Of a DNA stretch of 64,000 bases, positions 1 to 11,863 are shown in pieces; the first letter of the stretch is position 1; every line of letters starts with the position of its first letter. The notes below the pieces were generated by a model, which was not told where the DNA came from, ran no database searches, and saw nothing but the letters and a program-made list of their open reading frames with translations. Made by a program: the position numbers and the translations under genes. Source of the stretch: Prosopocoilus inquinatus (lineage: Eukaryota; Arthropoda; Insecta; Coleoptera; Lucanidae); contig CM069875.1 of NCBI GenBank assembly GCA_036172665.1, positions 24,149,806-24,213,805 on the forward strand, written 5' to 3'.

Positions 1-339
1 AAAGTGATTTAGAGGGTACAAATGTAATGCACATAATTAACTGATCGTAATTTGTAATTTTTAATATAGTTTTCATTTAAAAATTTAATTAAATAGTATC
101 CCAAAGCTAAATTACAGGTCGGTGCATTTCTTTATATGCACCAGAATAGTTACAAACCATCAAACACAGATGTCACAACTCGTTAAAACTCTGGAATTTC
201 CCTCTGCATTGCAAAAATAGCTTGTTATAAATAAGATGCAAAACAATTATAGCAGTTGCTTGATGCCTCTGTCCTAATTTCCTTCACAAATTTAAGCAGT
301 CCAAGAAAACCAGTTTTAGGAAGTAATCTACTTCTAGGT
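1..339. other. AT-rich flank, no gene seen
   Basis: No open frame of note and no repeat that I can pair with the rest of the window. It may be the distal 5' flank of scramblase copy 1. Confidence 0.4.
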
Positions 340-488
340 ACAGCTCACAAATACAGGATCTATAATTTGGGGGTGTTACCCAATAGCCTGGGAGGACAGG
401 CGCAATTCTCTCTTTAAATAATAGTGTCATAGTTTATGCTGGAAATAAAAAAAAATAAGTATTTGTTTAGTTTAGTTTGTTTAACGGC
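340..488 (+). promoter_or_regulatory. 5' flank and 5' UTR shared by the scramblase copies (copy 1)
   Basis: This stretch is recognisably the same as the stretches just before copy 2 (8590-8737) and copy 3 (26200-26335). Shared blocks are GATCTATAA (357-365), a CTTTAAATA-like block (412-420), GTCATAGT (425-432), an A-run (447-457), and TTTAGTTT ahead of the ATG. Conservation across three otherwise diverged copies suggests a promoter and first untranslated sequence. The transcription start itself is not determined. Confidence 0.5.
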
Positions 489-2151
489 ATGGCTTATCCT
501 CAGCAAACCAAAGATCAACAAAGTCGGTATTTGTAATTAAAAAATACTTTTCAAATAATAAATGTTTCTTGTTTTTGAAGATGTTCCTACTCAATGTCAA
601 CAGTATGCACCTTCAGCCCCAGATTATGCACCCCCATGTTCACCTCCTGCACAGCCTGTTTACCCTGTTGTGGGGGTGAGGTATCCACCACCTGCTCCAG
701 GTTACGGTTATGCTCCCCCAACAGGCTATTATCCATCACCGACCCCAGGATATCCTCCAGTGGGAGCGACATATGGACCACCTATTATAAATCAACCATC
801 AGCACAAGGTGAACAATTTAACATTTTTGTTCATTTTAATAACTTTTATAAGTAGGTCAATTTTTGGGGATTTCCTTACTTGCACACACCAAATTTATTT
901 CTCATGTATGCCTAGAAATATGGTATTTTTATTAATAATTGTTAGTTTTTTTGTAGTCTTGGCTAGTGATAAAATATGGTTTCTTAATGAACAAAAAAAG
1001 AAAAGTCAAAGAAATCTCTATGTACAAGTTTTTATTTATTAGTGCACATGTATTTAAATTTACTCAGTATCACTTGTAATAAAAAATATAGTATTATTTT
1101 TAATTATTGTACAAAGGGTGGTTTTATTCTCTGTTAACTATTTTTAAAATGTTTTTCATTCTGTGCACAAAAATGCATTAAAGTTAAGCAATCATTACTT
1201 TAAAAATATTTAAGTACAAAAATCTAAATTTTCTAATTTACAGGTTGGATGGTTATGCCACAAGGACTTCCCGCATGTCCTCCAGGTCTAGAGTATCTTT
1301 CCATGATCGATCAGTTGCTTGTGCAGCAAAAGGTAGAAATTTTAGAAGGTAAAAAAAACCTTTTACTGTCTGATAGTTACTCTTTAAATTAATTTGCAGC
1401 ACTGACTGGTTTTGAAACAAAAAACAAGTACTTGGTAAAAAATAATCTGGGACAAAAAGTGTATTATGCTCGGGAAGACACTGCCTGTTTAACACGGTGC
1501 TGTTGCGGAGCAGCCAGGCCGTTCCACCTGAAAATTTTGGACAATTATGGAAACGAAGTGATTAATATGTATCGACCACTGGCATGTAGTACTTGGTGCT
1601 GTCCGGCTTGTCCATGTTGCTGTCCTTGTTCTCTAGAAGTATTTACACTTGTAATCCTTGCATTTAAATTCTTGTGTTAAATAATTTTAGAGTATGGAAG
1701 TTTCTGCTCCACCGGGTAACTTGATTGGGAAAATCGAAGAAGACTGTACTCTCTGCACAAACCGGTTTTCCATTAAAAATGCAAATGGTGAAATTGTCTT
1801 GCGAATCGAGGGACCAATTTGTAAGATGAGCATTTGCGGTGATGTAAAATTCAAAGTATTGTCAGCCGACAGTAAAATAAAAGTGGGCTTAATTTCTAAA
1901 CAGTGGAGTGGCTTAGCACGTGAGGCGTTTACAGACGCAGACTTTTTTGGAATTTCATTCCCAATGGATTTGGATGTTAGGATGAAGGCTGTCATGTTGG
2001 GTGCTTGCTTTTTAATAGTGAGTTATATTTGCAAAGTTTCTGTTTTTGTTTTAACGACCTTGCATTGCAGGATATCATGTATTTCGAGAAAAATAGTCGA
2101 GATGAAAGAGGTGCTGGTTGTTTTGCAGATTGTTTAAGTCAAATTTTTTAG
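489..2151 (+). CDS. Phospholipid scramblase, copy 1 (six exons, complete)
   Basis: Predicted exons are 489-522, 581-808, 1244-1348, 1400-1638, 1691-2017 and 2071-2151. All introns are GT...AG and the frame stays open for 337 codons to TAG at 2149. The N-terminus (about residues 12-88) is rich in Pro, Tyr and Gly, as in scramblases. Exon 3 carries [16 protein letters not shown], a hallmark of the family. Exon 4 ends in a cysteine-rich run, [15 protein letters not shown] (residues 185-199), matching the known palmitoylation motif. Exon 5 has the EF-hand-like acidic segment [14 protein letters not shown] (about 284-297), followed by the membrane-inserting helix (about 301-316). Family members move phospholipids between leaflets in a calcium-dependent way or act as lipid-anchored regulators. 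The start was chosen because the same short first exon precedes copies 2 and 3. A candidate poly(A) signal AATAAA is at 2437-2442. Confidence 0.92.
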
Positions 2152-2470
2152 TTGTCATAATTGATCTTTAATTGGTCGTTTTTGTGTTTTAATTTAAAGT
2201 TTTGCATTTGGATTTCAGCCTAAAATATGTGTTTTTTTCTTTTTCGTTGAAATTTAATTTATAGTCTACCAGCTTCCGAAATTGAATTGTCGGCCTAAAC
2301 TTTTGTTGTTCATGAGATAGATACTATTGAATGAATTCAATTGCATTGCATCATTGCAAATTTTTAGTTTAAAACAAGTTTTTATTTAAAAGTTGATCCG
2401 TTGATTCTGATTTAATTTTTTTTTTTAATCAGATGCAATAAAGTTCGCACTCATTATCATTCAATACATA

Positions 2471-2875
2471 GAGTGCAACCTCTTTAATTTGAATACACTT
2501 TAGTTTGAACCTGACGTGATAATCCAAATTCACATTCTGCTCATTGTAACATAGGGATATCCCCCCCACCCTCATTAAAACGTAAAAAAACTGTTTTACA
2601 TCAAAGTTTAAAGACAAAATTAAGATTTTGAAAAAATAGAAGTTGGTGTAAGTTACTCCAATATTGTTTTAGAATATGGAGTGGGCAAAGTAATAGTGTC
2701 TTATATTAAAACAAAAAACAAAAAAAAATATGAAAACAACAACCGAAAAGGCCCTAGAATCAAATACTGAAGTAAATGTCTAGCAGATACATTGTTTTTG
2801 CAAATCAAATTCAACACCTCATTTAGGTTTTAGGACTCTTTGCATTTAATTGTTCGGATTAAAGAGGTTCCACTG
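2471..2875. mobile_element. Tigger/pogo-type MITE
   Basis: The two ends are inverted copies of each other: GAGTGCAACCTCTTTAAT on the left, and GGATTAAAGAGGTTCCACTG on the right, whose reverse complement starts CAGTGGAACCTCTTTAAT. Both ends are bordered by TA (2469-2470 and 2876-2877), the target duplication of this superfamily. There is no coding capacity. The ends differ from those of the 21.7-kb Tigger element, so this is a different family. It lies just after scramblase copy 1. Confidence 0.6.
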
Positions 2876-4551
2876 TATAAACCTCACATAAACCTAATCA
2901 ATATTACACATTGTGTCATGGATTGGATTCCCAATAGGAAAAACATTTTTATTTTAGAGTTTTCGAGAAAAAGTCATTCTTTATAAAAGTTTTTGCTTGT
3001 CCTAAACTCCCAAAAATGTTATTGGAAATGATTAATTCCCTTTGATAGCTAAGAAAAATAGAGAAATGTATTTCAATTTTCATAAAATATGGCAGTCCGA
3101 AAATTGTGAATAAAATCGTGTTAGCCGGTCTTGTCAGTTAATGTTACTAATTTATGCGAAATAACTATCCACGCAAGAATATTAATTCTACAATGTATTT
3201 ACTTAATTGAATGTTGTGGAATTTCGAATTGTTTGCCGTAAAGTCTGATTAACGGAGAAAATTGTTTAAAAAATCGATGAAAAAGACCAATGTTGAAAGA
3301 GAATGAAGTTTATCGTGAGGCTAAGGCTACTATTTTGCCAATGACTTTAACAGAACTTCGATTGTCTTAATAACAATGAGGAATCGGCAATTAAAATTAT
3401 CGAAGATTTAAATAATTATTTATTCCAAACATTTTAAAAAGGCAGATTTTTTTTAAATTACAATTTTAGCATTTTTGATATTATGAGACCAAACATTTTA
3501 ATTCCTGACTAGAGCAGTACCAGTCGTGATTTTACTAAGAAAAACTTTAGATTTTGCGATATTTTACAAAAGTTAAAAGAGAATTTTCAATTTTTTTCGG
3601 TTATCAACTAGAATTTACCACATCCTATGAATTTTTTGAGGGTTTTAAGACAAGCAAAGACTTTTATAAACAATGACTTTTTATTGAAAACTCATAAATA
3701 AAATACGTTATTTCTATTGTGAACCTAATCTGTTAACACACTGTATACTAGTTACCATGATTCAGATATATTCCCCATTTTTTTTTTTAAATAAATTACA
3801 TTGTATACAATTCTAGAGATTCCTCAATCATTATTTGAGTCATTATTGTTCTTCCATTTAAAAATTTGCATTCCATTTGATATTTGTTGATTGTATTTTT
3901 ATTAAATCTGTGTACTGTGTAAAACGTTTATAAGAAACGTTTGTTTTTCTACGTTTTGTTAATTACGCTTACTGTGTCAAGTGTCAATACATTACGTAAA
4001 TTAACGCACATTTTTCACATTTTTTATAAGCATTGTAATTCTAGTTTTGCCTGTTTGTTAGAGGAGGTTGGTTATTTGTTGATTCGAGTACAAATTAATA
4101 TGTTTGATAGGGTGTTTTAAATATTTATTTTTTTGATATACTGTAATTATATGATAATATATTTCGTGTTATTAAAAAGTATACAGATTATACAATTTGT
4201 CACTTTGCATCATTTATTTATTCATATTACTTGGCTAAAGGTTTTTTTTTAATGAACACAAATAAATTACGTGTTCACGTGTTTCAAATTAATTTTTGTA
4301 ATAAATCGCGTGAAAAGATGCAAAAATATATTTCTACATATAAATGGTACATTAAAAATATGCACTCTGATTTATAAAAAATATAAGTAAAATATATTTT
4401 TTAATATAATGAGTGATTGTAAAAATTAAATTTATACAAAAAGTATTTCGAGTTGCGATTGATTCAATTTCTTATAGATTTTTTTAAGTCGTCCGTTACG
4501 GGGAAGGTAGTTTAAGAAAAACCCGAAACATTTATTAGTTGGGTCAAAATA
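2876..4551. other. Gene-free flank; contains part of the duplicated scramblase unit
   Basis: No gene was seen. About 3740-4220 resembles sequence 3' of copy 2 (15990-16140 with 17830-18100) and of copy 3 (34940-35310). Shared blocks include a GCATTCCATTTGATATTT stretch, ACGTTTATAAG, TTAATTACGCTTA, a TATGATA...TTTCRTG...TATTAAA stretch, and TTATTCATATYACTTGG. These mark the 3' part of the duplicated unit. Confidence 0.55.
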
Positions 4552-5718
4552 CCGGGTGTCCCGCGCCATTTGCTCAGCCTTCTAGAATCTTTATTTATTA
4601 ATCGATTAACTTGAATTTTGGAGACAATAAATTAAACAGAAAATGTTATTTTTCGACATACTGCTAGTCGTCATAGGACTTCCGGCGAAACCGGATATCA
4701 ACTTTCTTATATATATATACCCTATATATTTTTACATATTTAAAATGTACGGATCATTACGAGTCCGAATACATATCAATTGATAATTTTAGTTTCCATG
4801 ACAACGAAAAAATTTTTTTTTTTATTTTTCAATCTAGAAAGCTATGAATCGCATTTTTTCGATCTAATGCGAACAAGTGTTTCGAGAAAATCACTCCTTT
4901 GATTGTATTTTGCTTTTTAACATTTTTTTCAGCATTTGAAATTTTCATTAGGTCGTAACTCATTTGTTTAAATAGAAACTCATATGTTTCTTAGCTTAGT
5001 TCAAAAGAACATTTCTTTCTTAGTACGTTGATACCAAATACATCATATTTTCTTTGAAAGTCATGTGAAATATCCCCTTGATTGGATTTATTTTACCAAA
5101 AACAGACAGACCATTGAAATACTTGTAAAAAGAAAATTTTTAGTGACGAAATTATTAAAAATAAAGATATATAACCTTATATCGGCAGAAAGCTACATTT
5201 AAGTGCTATCCATTTCCGAAATAAAAAGTAGGCAGTTCCATTAAAAAAAAATAAGATACCGAATGTTTCGTAAGTATCGATCGCTCGGTATAATGCAAAA
5301 AAGTATCTTAATTTTGCTCACATTTTCATAAAGGCCAAAGTCCCAAAAATATCGTGTTAGATTTTCATTCGTCTGTGTTATCTCATTAATTAGAAATTCA
5401 TATTCAAATTGACTGAATTTTTGAAGAATTCTTCAAGAACAAAATTTATTTTACGAAAGTTGTTCAATGAAATCAATATATCTTTATACCGTTGTAATCT
5501 GCTCATTGCGGCGCATCCAAATATCTAAAAATATACAGGCTGTTCCATTAAAAAAAAATTAGTTTCCACGTACCACCATTTTTCTGATCACTCTGTATTC
5601 TTCAAAATAATTTTACAATATGACGCGTATTGTCTAGTATAAAATTCTTTATCGATTGTTTTCCTAATTTTTTTCCTACAGGCCTCACAGAAGAAATACG
5701 CATCGTTGGGCCACCCTG
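4552..5718. mobile_element. Non-autonomous element with TA/CAGGGTG-like ends
   Basis: The left end is TA-CCGGGTGTCCCG and the right end reads CGTTGGGCCACCCTG-TA. The reverse complement of the right end, CAGGGTGGCCC, matches the left end closely. TA borders both sides. No transposase frame is visible inside. The right part, including the block TACAGGCTGTTCCATTA at 5534, resembles part of the element at 62997-63961. The family name is unknown to me; the TA borders suggest mobilisation by a Tc1/mariner-type enzyme. Confidence 0.45.
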
Positions 5719-5954
5719 TACAAGTCTTGCCCAGTTATCTCTGTTTTTTGCAAGTATTCTTCGCATGTTCAAATATAATTTTATTTATTTTTTGTTCGAA
5801 ATAGGCATAGTTCGAATTGGAGACCCTCTAGTAAGAGTCTGGCAGAATTTAGCGCATTTTTAATTGGTTCCGCCATATTTCATAAAATGCACTTCAGCCA
5901 ATCATAAGAAAGAATGGAAGTGCACTTTGGCGCCAACACTTGAATTTTGACATT

Positions 5955-6095
5955 GAAAATAAGCAAGGAAGGTTAGGTAATATTGTCAACTTGACACTGA
6001 TGGGACTTTTTTGCTGAAATTTGACTCTAAAAGAGCAAGCAAAATTAGAAAGTATTGCCAGTTTTGATACTGATGGGACTTTTTTTTAATGAAAG
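5955..6095 (+). repeat. Short degenerate tandem duplication
   Basis: Two stretches about 84 bp apart share the block AGCAA...TATTGYC followed by ACTGATGGGACTTTTTT. They look like an imperfect tandem duplication. A small inverted pair built on CTAGAGAG follows at about 6116-6141. Confidence 0.35.
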
Positions 6096-6438
6096 ATGGC
6101 TAACTCTACTGTAACTAGAATTCTCTAGTACGAACTAGAGAGTGGAACAAACCTTAATTATGTCTTCGCTTAATGTTTGATAACACAGGTCTACACGGAT
6201 TTTGTGCCTTGGGATTTGAATACATTATTGCCTTCTTTACAAATATATCTTTTTATTTCAGAATAATATTCTTGATGTACCTTTTACTTCCACCAGTACT
6301 CGTATAATTTAACTGTCTTTACCAAGTTGTTTATTAAAAAAAAAATGATATATAGGTAATTATTTATGCGAAGTATGATAACGACTGATCAATTAAGGAA
6401 TCAATTCTATAACTGGGCAGTTGCTAAGTAATCAATTT

Positions 6439-8516
6439 AGTGGCGTAGCTAGAAGTGAAGCCGCTGGGTTGCAAAGTTTTACCAGCGCCTTTTAACATTA
6501 GGCGTATTCTTTTTGTCACAAATCTCATCTCAACTCAGATAAACGTCATTTCCGTTGGCATGAACAAGTAAGTTTGAACTGTGATTTTGATCTCCTACCT
6601 TGTCACTCGTCTGCTCTTATTAGCTGCCGGGTTAAAATACACATTCAAACTTACATGTTCGCGCGAACGGATCTGACGTATCCATATAAAAAAACGAAAC
6701 CAAAAAAGAGGTATGTGATAGAAGTGACAAGAAATGTCAACATTTTAAGTTACCAAAGCATCCAATAATAAGCACTAGGCGGAATACTTTTAAACTGCTT
6801 TCATATCACAGTTGTCAGTGTTAATCTGTCAACAACCGAAAGTTATTCAAGTTCTACCGTTTAAAAATTAAGTTCGGTATTACCCGCTCAAAGAGTCATG
6901 CTTCATCATTTTGATAGGTTTTCATTGTGCCAAAAATGAAATTTCCACGACATCCAATTTTCTCTTCTGAAAGCACTATCTGTCTACTTCATTTATAATT
7001 TCAAATGTATAAGTTTAGTTTTAGATACTACGCTTTAATTTCAAATTTTTTTGTCAGTTCTGTAGCCGTTAAAAGTAATGTCCACTATTTGGCAGATTGT
7101 TTAAAACTTAGGACTCAAGCGAAAACAAGAGAAAAGAAACTGTAATAATTAGACGAGAGTGAAATGAAATGGACAGGGTGGATATGCGAAGAATAAGATG
7201 GACAAGAAAAGAAAAAAAACAAAAGAACATCGGCAGATTTCCCTCGAAACGTGAAATATCAGAAAATCGCCAAAGGAAGAAAATAATTCATCCGCAAACG
7301 ACGTGTCAGTGTGTTGTCATTGTCAGTTGTAATTTGTTTTATTATTGGTTCGATTGTAAGTCAATCGAACAAAGAACGACGAAACACGAAGAAGAAGTCA
7401 AAAAACAAAAGAAGATTATTAGTTTGAATGCCAAAACCGAAATGAAAACAAAAGAATAAACCAAAATAATTCGACGAAAATACAGAGCTACGTGCATAAT
7501 GCCAAAAAAAAGAAACAAAAGATGTACGTGGACCAAAAAAAGGAAATTTCTTAGGCGGATTGTGTAAAAACCTATAAGAAAACAAAAGAAAAAGAAAATG
7601 CCTACACACGAAGAATAATGTAAATAAAAAGATTAAAAATGACGAAGATCGACGTTTGTTTTTCAGCAACGGGGCGTAAGTAAAATCCAATTGCTAATGG
7701 GAAATAAAAGAAAACGTGTAAGGTGGACTGCAAAGATGAGAAAGAAAACTGCAATAAATGAAATTAAATGAATAAAAATGCGTGGATACGTGAAGAATGA
7801 GGCGAAGAAGAAGACAACAAACAAAAGAAGATCGACATTTTTTTTGACGAAGTCTGATGAAACAACAGAAACAAACGAATAATTCCTATTAGCAATAATT
7901 GTAGAATGTGAAACATTAATGCCATTGAAAAAAAAACGAAATGGATATAGAATAAAACGACGAGATGCGAAAAGAAAAAGATTCAGAAGAAACAAAAACA
8001 GATCGTTGATGATTACGCAGGTGAAGACCTGAAGAAAATAAGAGGAAAAATATTAATTTCTCGCAGGAGGCTTGAAAAACTAATGCGAATGTAAGAAGAA
8101 TAATGCAAACAAAAAGAAAATCGATTTCTACGTGTAAGAAAATCAAATCGCCAATAGAAAACAAAAGAACAAATGTAGACGAAGTGTCAGTTTAATGCGT
8201 AGAAAAATGTGGACTAATGAAACAAATAAAAATTTAACTACTCCATTCTTTTTTGCTTATCTTTTGACTTTCAAAATAAATCAGAAACGATGCTATATTC
8301 TATTGTTTTTCATTTGTTAAGTGAAAGCTCAAAGAAACTGTGGACCATACCTGTACTGTAGTACAGCTTTGACATTTAGTTCAAATTCTAGGGTCAGACC
8401 CACTGGCGCCTGGCTATAAGACGCAAGCTCGTGATCATAAAAATTTAATTTCTTTGTTTCAAATGGCTGCTGCCGGGTTGTTCCGCAACCCCTGCAACCC
8501 TTATTGCTACGCCACT
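6439..8516. mobile_element. Non-autonomous element with AGTGGCGTAGC ends and a purine-rich interior
   Basis: AGTGGCGTAGC at 6439-6449 is matched by its reverse complement GCTACGCCACT at 8506-8516. Subterminal sequence around both ends also shares a GGGTTGC motif, and both halves carry a CAGCGCC/GGCGCC-like block. From about 7100 to 8220 the + strand is overwhelmingly A and G, and it repeats a loose AAACAAAAGAA motif at irregular spacing. Long frames on the opposite strand here are by-products of this bias (Phe/Leu/Ser-rich low-complexity peptides). I see no transposase. A related purine-rich patch lies at 59.8-60.2 kb. No exact target duplication was found. Confidence 0.5.
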
Positions 8517-8589
8517 GATTGAATTTGTATAATTTCTAAAGAAAGAGCGAATTTCTGACGTTTCTAGTTCGAACGATTATCCTGACCAC

Positions 8590-8737
8590 GCTCTGTAAAT
8601 CTGAACGCAACCCTGGCGCCGTCTTTCAAGGTTGTCTCGATCTATAACTTGGGATTCGGCGTGTTTGCTTTGCATTTCCTTTTTAAACACTGCCATAGTC
8701 TGTGCTGAGAATAAAAAAAAAGTTTAGTTTATTTAAT
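8590..8737 (+). promoter_or_regulatory. 5' flank shared by the scramblase copies (copy 2)
   Basis: This aligns by eye with the stretches before copies 1 and 3: CAAGGTTGTCTCGATCTATAA, CTTTTTAAACACTG, CCATAGT, an A-run, and TTTAGTTTATTTAA before the ATG. The promoter sequence has been kept although the gene behind it is broken. Confidence 0.45.
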
Positions 8738-9564
8738 ATGGAATATCCTCAACAAACTAAAGATCAAGAAAGTTGGTATTTATAGTTAAAAATTACTTTT
8801 CAAAAAATATATTTTTCTCTTTGAAGATACTTCTACTCAATGTCAACAGCTTACACCTTCAGCTCCAGAACTTGCACCGACCCCAGGATGTCCTCCAGGT
8901 GAAGCTACACAAGGAGCACCTATTATAAATCAACCATCAACACAGGGTGAACAATTTTCATTTCATTCTAACAACTCTCTATAATTATTGGATTTGAATT
9001 ATAAGTATATGTTGTTAAATTACCGGTACTTTATTTTTAAAGTTACCTTACTGGTAATGTTACCGTAATATTACTAATTTCAGCTGAAGTGGCGACATCT
9101 CTAGTTACCAATTACACTAAGAATATTATTTTTACCTATTTTTACTCAATTTTCTGATTAATTTGATATGGGATACGCATTACATTTTTGGCTTTTCTTT
9201 AAAATAAGATTTACAATATTTAATATTATGTACTTCCCCTAAATAAATTCATGTGAAAACGAAGGTCATTTTAGGTTATGAAATACTTATTTCCTTTTCT
9301 TTAGTATTTATGGTTTTCTTAAATAATCAGAAATGTTCCTTGACCATTTCTTTCCTTGGTTTACTTGAATGTTGCAAGTGTGTAACTCGAAATTACGTTA
9401 TCTTGACGATAGAGGAAACAAACGGTAACAAATGAATGTTACGTTACCGGTAACATTGGAAATTTACCGTAAGGTAACGTGGTAATGTTGGCGGGACAGT
9501 CCCGTTTTTAACAGTTTGTCCCGCGTCCCGCACAGTTTTAGAAAAGTCCCGCTTTTTGACAGTA

Positions 9565-10019
9565 TAGAGATGGGCCAGGGAATGCACCCGGTGCATTGAG
9601 AGAACCCATATGGGTGCATGCACCAGGGTGCATACATGAATGTACCGGGTGCATTCAAAAATTTAAACTTCCCGCGCAAATTGAACGAGAAATAACTATT
9701 TCTTGATATTGTTTAATTGTTTGCAGGTGGTTTCATAGTTTGTGGTGAATAGCTGAATAGTAAACTTTTAAGTTTAAGCGAAAGCTTTGTAGCTTAAAAT
9801 CTGAACAAAACGAGTAAGTTTTGAAATTAACGTTACAAAATAATTGCCTAGCGATAGTCCGTACAAAATATATTATATTTGGTGTCATTTTGATACATTT
9901 TTTATGTGTTATGTAAATATAGGCAACCGGACCATGCACCTAATGCACCGGGTGCATTGTGGGTGCATTTTGTGATTCCACCGGTGCAAACGATTGCACC
10001 GTGTGGAATCCCATCTCTA
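9565..10019. mobile_element. hAT-type MITE with perfect 8-bp target duplication
   Basis: The element begins TAGAGATGGG and ends CCCATCTCTA. It is flanked on both sides by TGACAGTA (9557-9564 and 10020-10027). An 8-bp duplication with ends of this kind is typical of the hAT superfamily. The subterminal zones at both ends carry several copies of a motif close to ACCGGGTGCATT, on both strands; in hAT elements such repeats bind transposase. The middle is AT-rich with no useful frame. It sits inside intron 2 of scramblase copy 2 and interrupts an older sequence with four GTCCCG motifs (9497-9552). Confidence 0.85.
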
Positions 10020-10027
10020 TGACAGTA

Positions 10028-11478
10028 TGTACCTTTTGTAGATTAGACGTCCTAGAATTAGATTATAAACCAATCGACTGTGAGTCTATTAATAAGATCT
10101 ATTTTATATTATTCTATTTAATTTTGTGTATATTACGGAGAGACAGCGTCTTCTTTGAAAACCTTTTTGTTTCGACTGGAAACAATTAGTTATTAAAAAA
10201 TACTGAATTTTGTTTAACACAGTGGTACATACAAGACAAAGCTGTAATGAGAAGGTACAGTCGCGATCAAACAAATCGAGACTGATTGACAGTTCTATAA
10301 CCCTTACTACCAGCGTCGATAAGAGCGCGATTATCTTTCAGTTGCCTCGATTAGGTTGATCCGACTGCACTAGCGATGAAATATTAAAATAGTTTCGCTT
10401 TTGGTCAAGAGATGGCGCTCTCAATGATTTATGTCGCGCTTTGGATACTGTTATCAATTTTATTCTGAAAAAATAAAGGGTTTTACTGAGAGTATCAAGA
10501 CGAAATCACGTTCTTGTTTTGAAGTTCGATTAAGGGAATTTTCATTTTTAGAATATGAAGATTAAGTGAACGAACAGATGGCGCTCTAAATAATTCACGC
10601 ACCTATTAAATAGGTACGTTTATGTTATTTTCGTTAATGTATTAATGACTTTTTCGGTTTTTTCTTGGCTTTTCATCAGAAAAACTCTTTAAGAAAACTT
10701 TGAACGTGGTTCAGCAACTAATTGCGAAATTGAATTTTCCAATTCTTATCGATTCTAAGAAAGATACTTAAAAGACGCACAAAAAATAGGTACTAATTCA
10801 ATTTACACCTGTATATAATGGAGAAAATGATCGAATTACGTTTAAAAGCTATAAACAATTAATTTTAGAGCATACCAATTCGTTAAAAAAAATAAATTAG
10901 TTTCTCGAAAATGCAGGAAACCTTGATGTAGGTAACGCGGCAAGCACGCTTGTTTGTACGGTTGCCTATACAGAGTGTCCTCAACCTCTGGAAAACTCCA
11001 AAAATGCCTCTTTAAATTCATTTTATCAACAAAAGGCTTGAACAAAAGTTGTGAAGGTTTCATTCCGCATAATCTAAAATTATTTTCAAATTTTCATTTA
11101 ATAAGTTACAAACCTAACATATTATTTTTTAAATGGAACACTATATATTTTATTGCAGTATCGGTTAGCCCTTGAAGAGACGATAAAAATGATATAACAT
11201 TTTACTTACTTATTTTTAGTACTTACCGAGTTATTTTTTATTTTATGCAAAAATGGGTCATGTCAAGTAAGATGAATTGACATTTCTATACCTAACCAAA
11301 AATTTCAAGATGACAGTAATTGTGACATTAGTTTTGAATTTGAGGGAACCATTTGACACATGCTTTTCATTTTTTCCAAAAACATTTTTTTAATGCTCTT
11401 TGGACTAGCTATATATGACAAACCAATTCAGCTGGCTTCACCGGCTTCGGTATTTTTTTTTTAATAAATATTTGTCTT
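10028..11478. other. Intronic sequence of copy 2, no gene seen
   Basis: No frame with recognisable protein features was found. At about 10970 there is a lone ATACAGAGTGTCC that resembles the ends of the TA/CAGGGTG elements, but no partner end was found. Confidence 0.35.
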
Positions 11479-11605
11479 ATGCTCGATTTCTTCACCTGAT
11501 AAATTTATTTGCCAGGTATTATCCTTGGAAACCATTGTATCGATAATAGTTTCTGAGGATATTACATGACAGATAAATTTATCAAGAGATGAAGAAATCG
11601 GGTAT
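11479..11605. repeat. Small hairpin MITE
   Basis: The left end GCTCGATTTCTTCACCTGAT and the right end (reverse complement ACCCGATTTCTTCATCTCTT) form an inverted pair of about 30 bp, each followed inward by GATAAATTTAT. There is no coding capacity. Confidence 0.55.
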
Positions 11606-11731
11606 TAATCAAGTAACTTTAAATTAAAGTTGCTTTTCGGAAAGACAAAATATTTATTCCGGATTGTTTTTGAATCAGAAACCGATTCACAATAAATATT
11701 TTGCCTATCCGGATGCATCTGAATCTAGCTT

Positions 11732-11863
11732 TAGGCCCGGTATTATAAATGAAAGTTAACTTTAACTCCCAGTTTATTGCCATAACAACAATTGTATTCA
11801 CAATTGCTACCAAGGGAATAAACCAATAGTTAAAGCTGACTTGCCTTTATAATACCGGGCCTA
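11732..11863. repeat. Small MITE with TAGGCCCGGTATTATAAA ends
   Basis: TAGGCCCGGTATTATAAA at 11732 is matched by its reverse complement, ending at 11863. The match continues inward with GTTAACTTTAAC on one side and GTTAAAGC on the other. It is about 132 bp long and non-coding. Confidence 0.65.

Noticed and set aside
7342..8164. Overlapping minus-strand frames of 60-110 codons rich in Phe, Leu and Ser
   Set aside because: They result from the purine-rich + strand having few stop codons on its complement. Composition is low-complexity and no motif is present.
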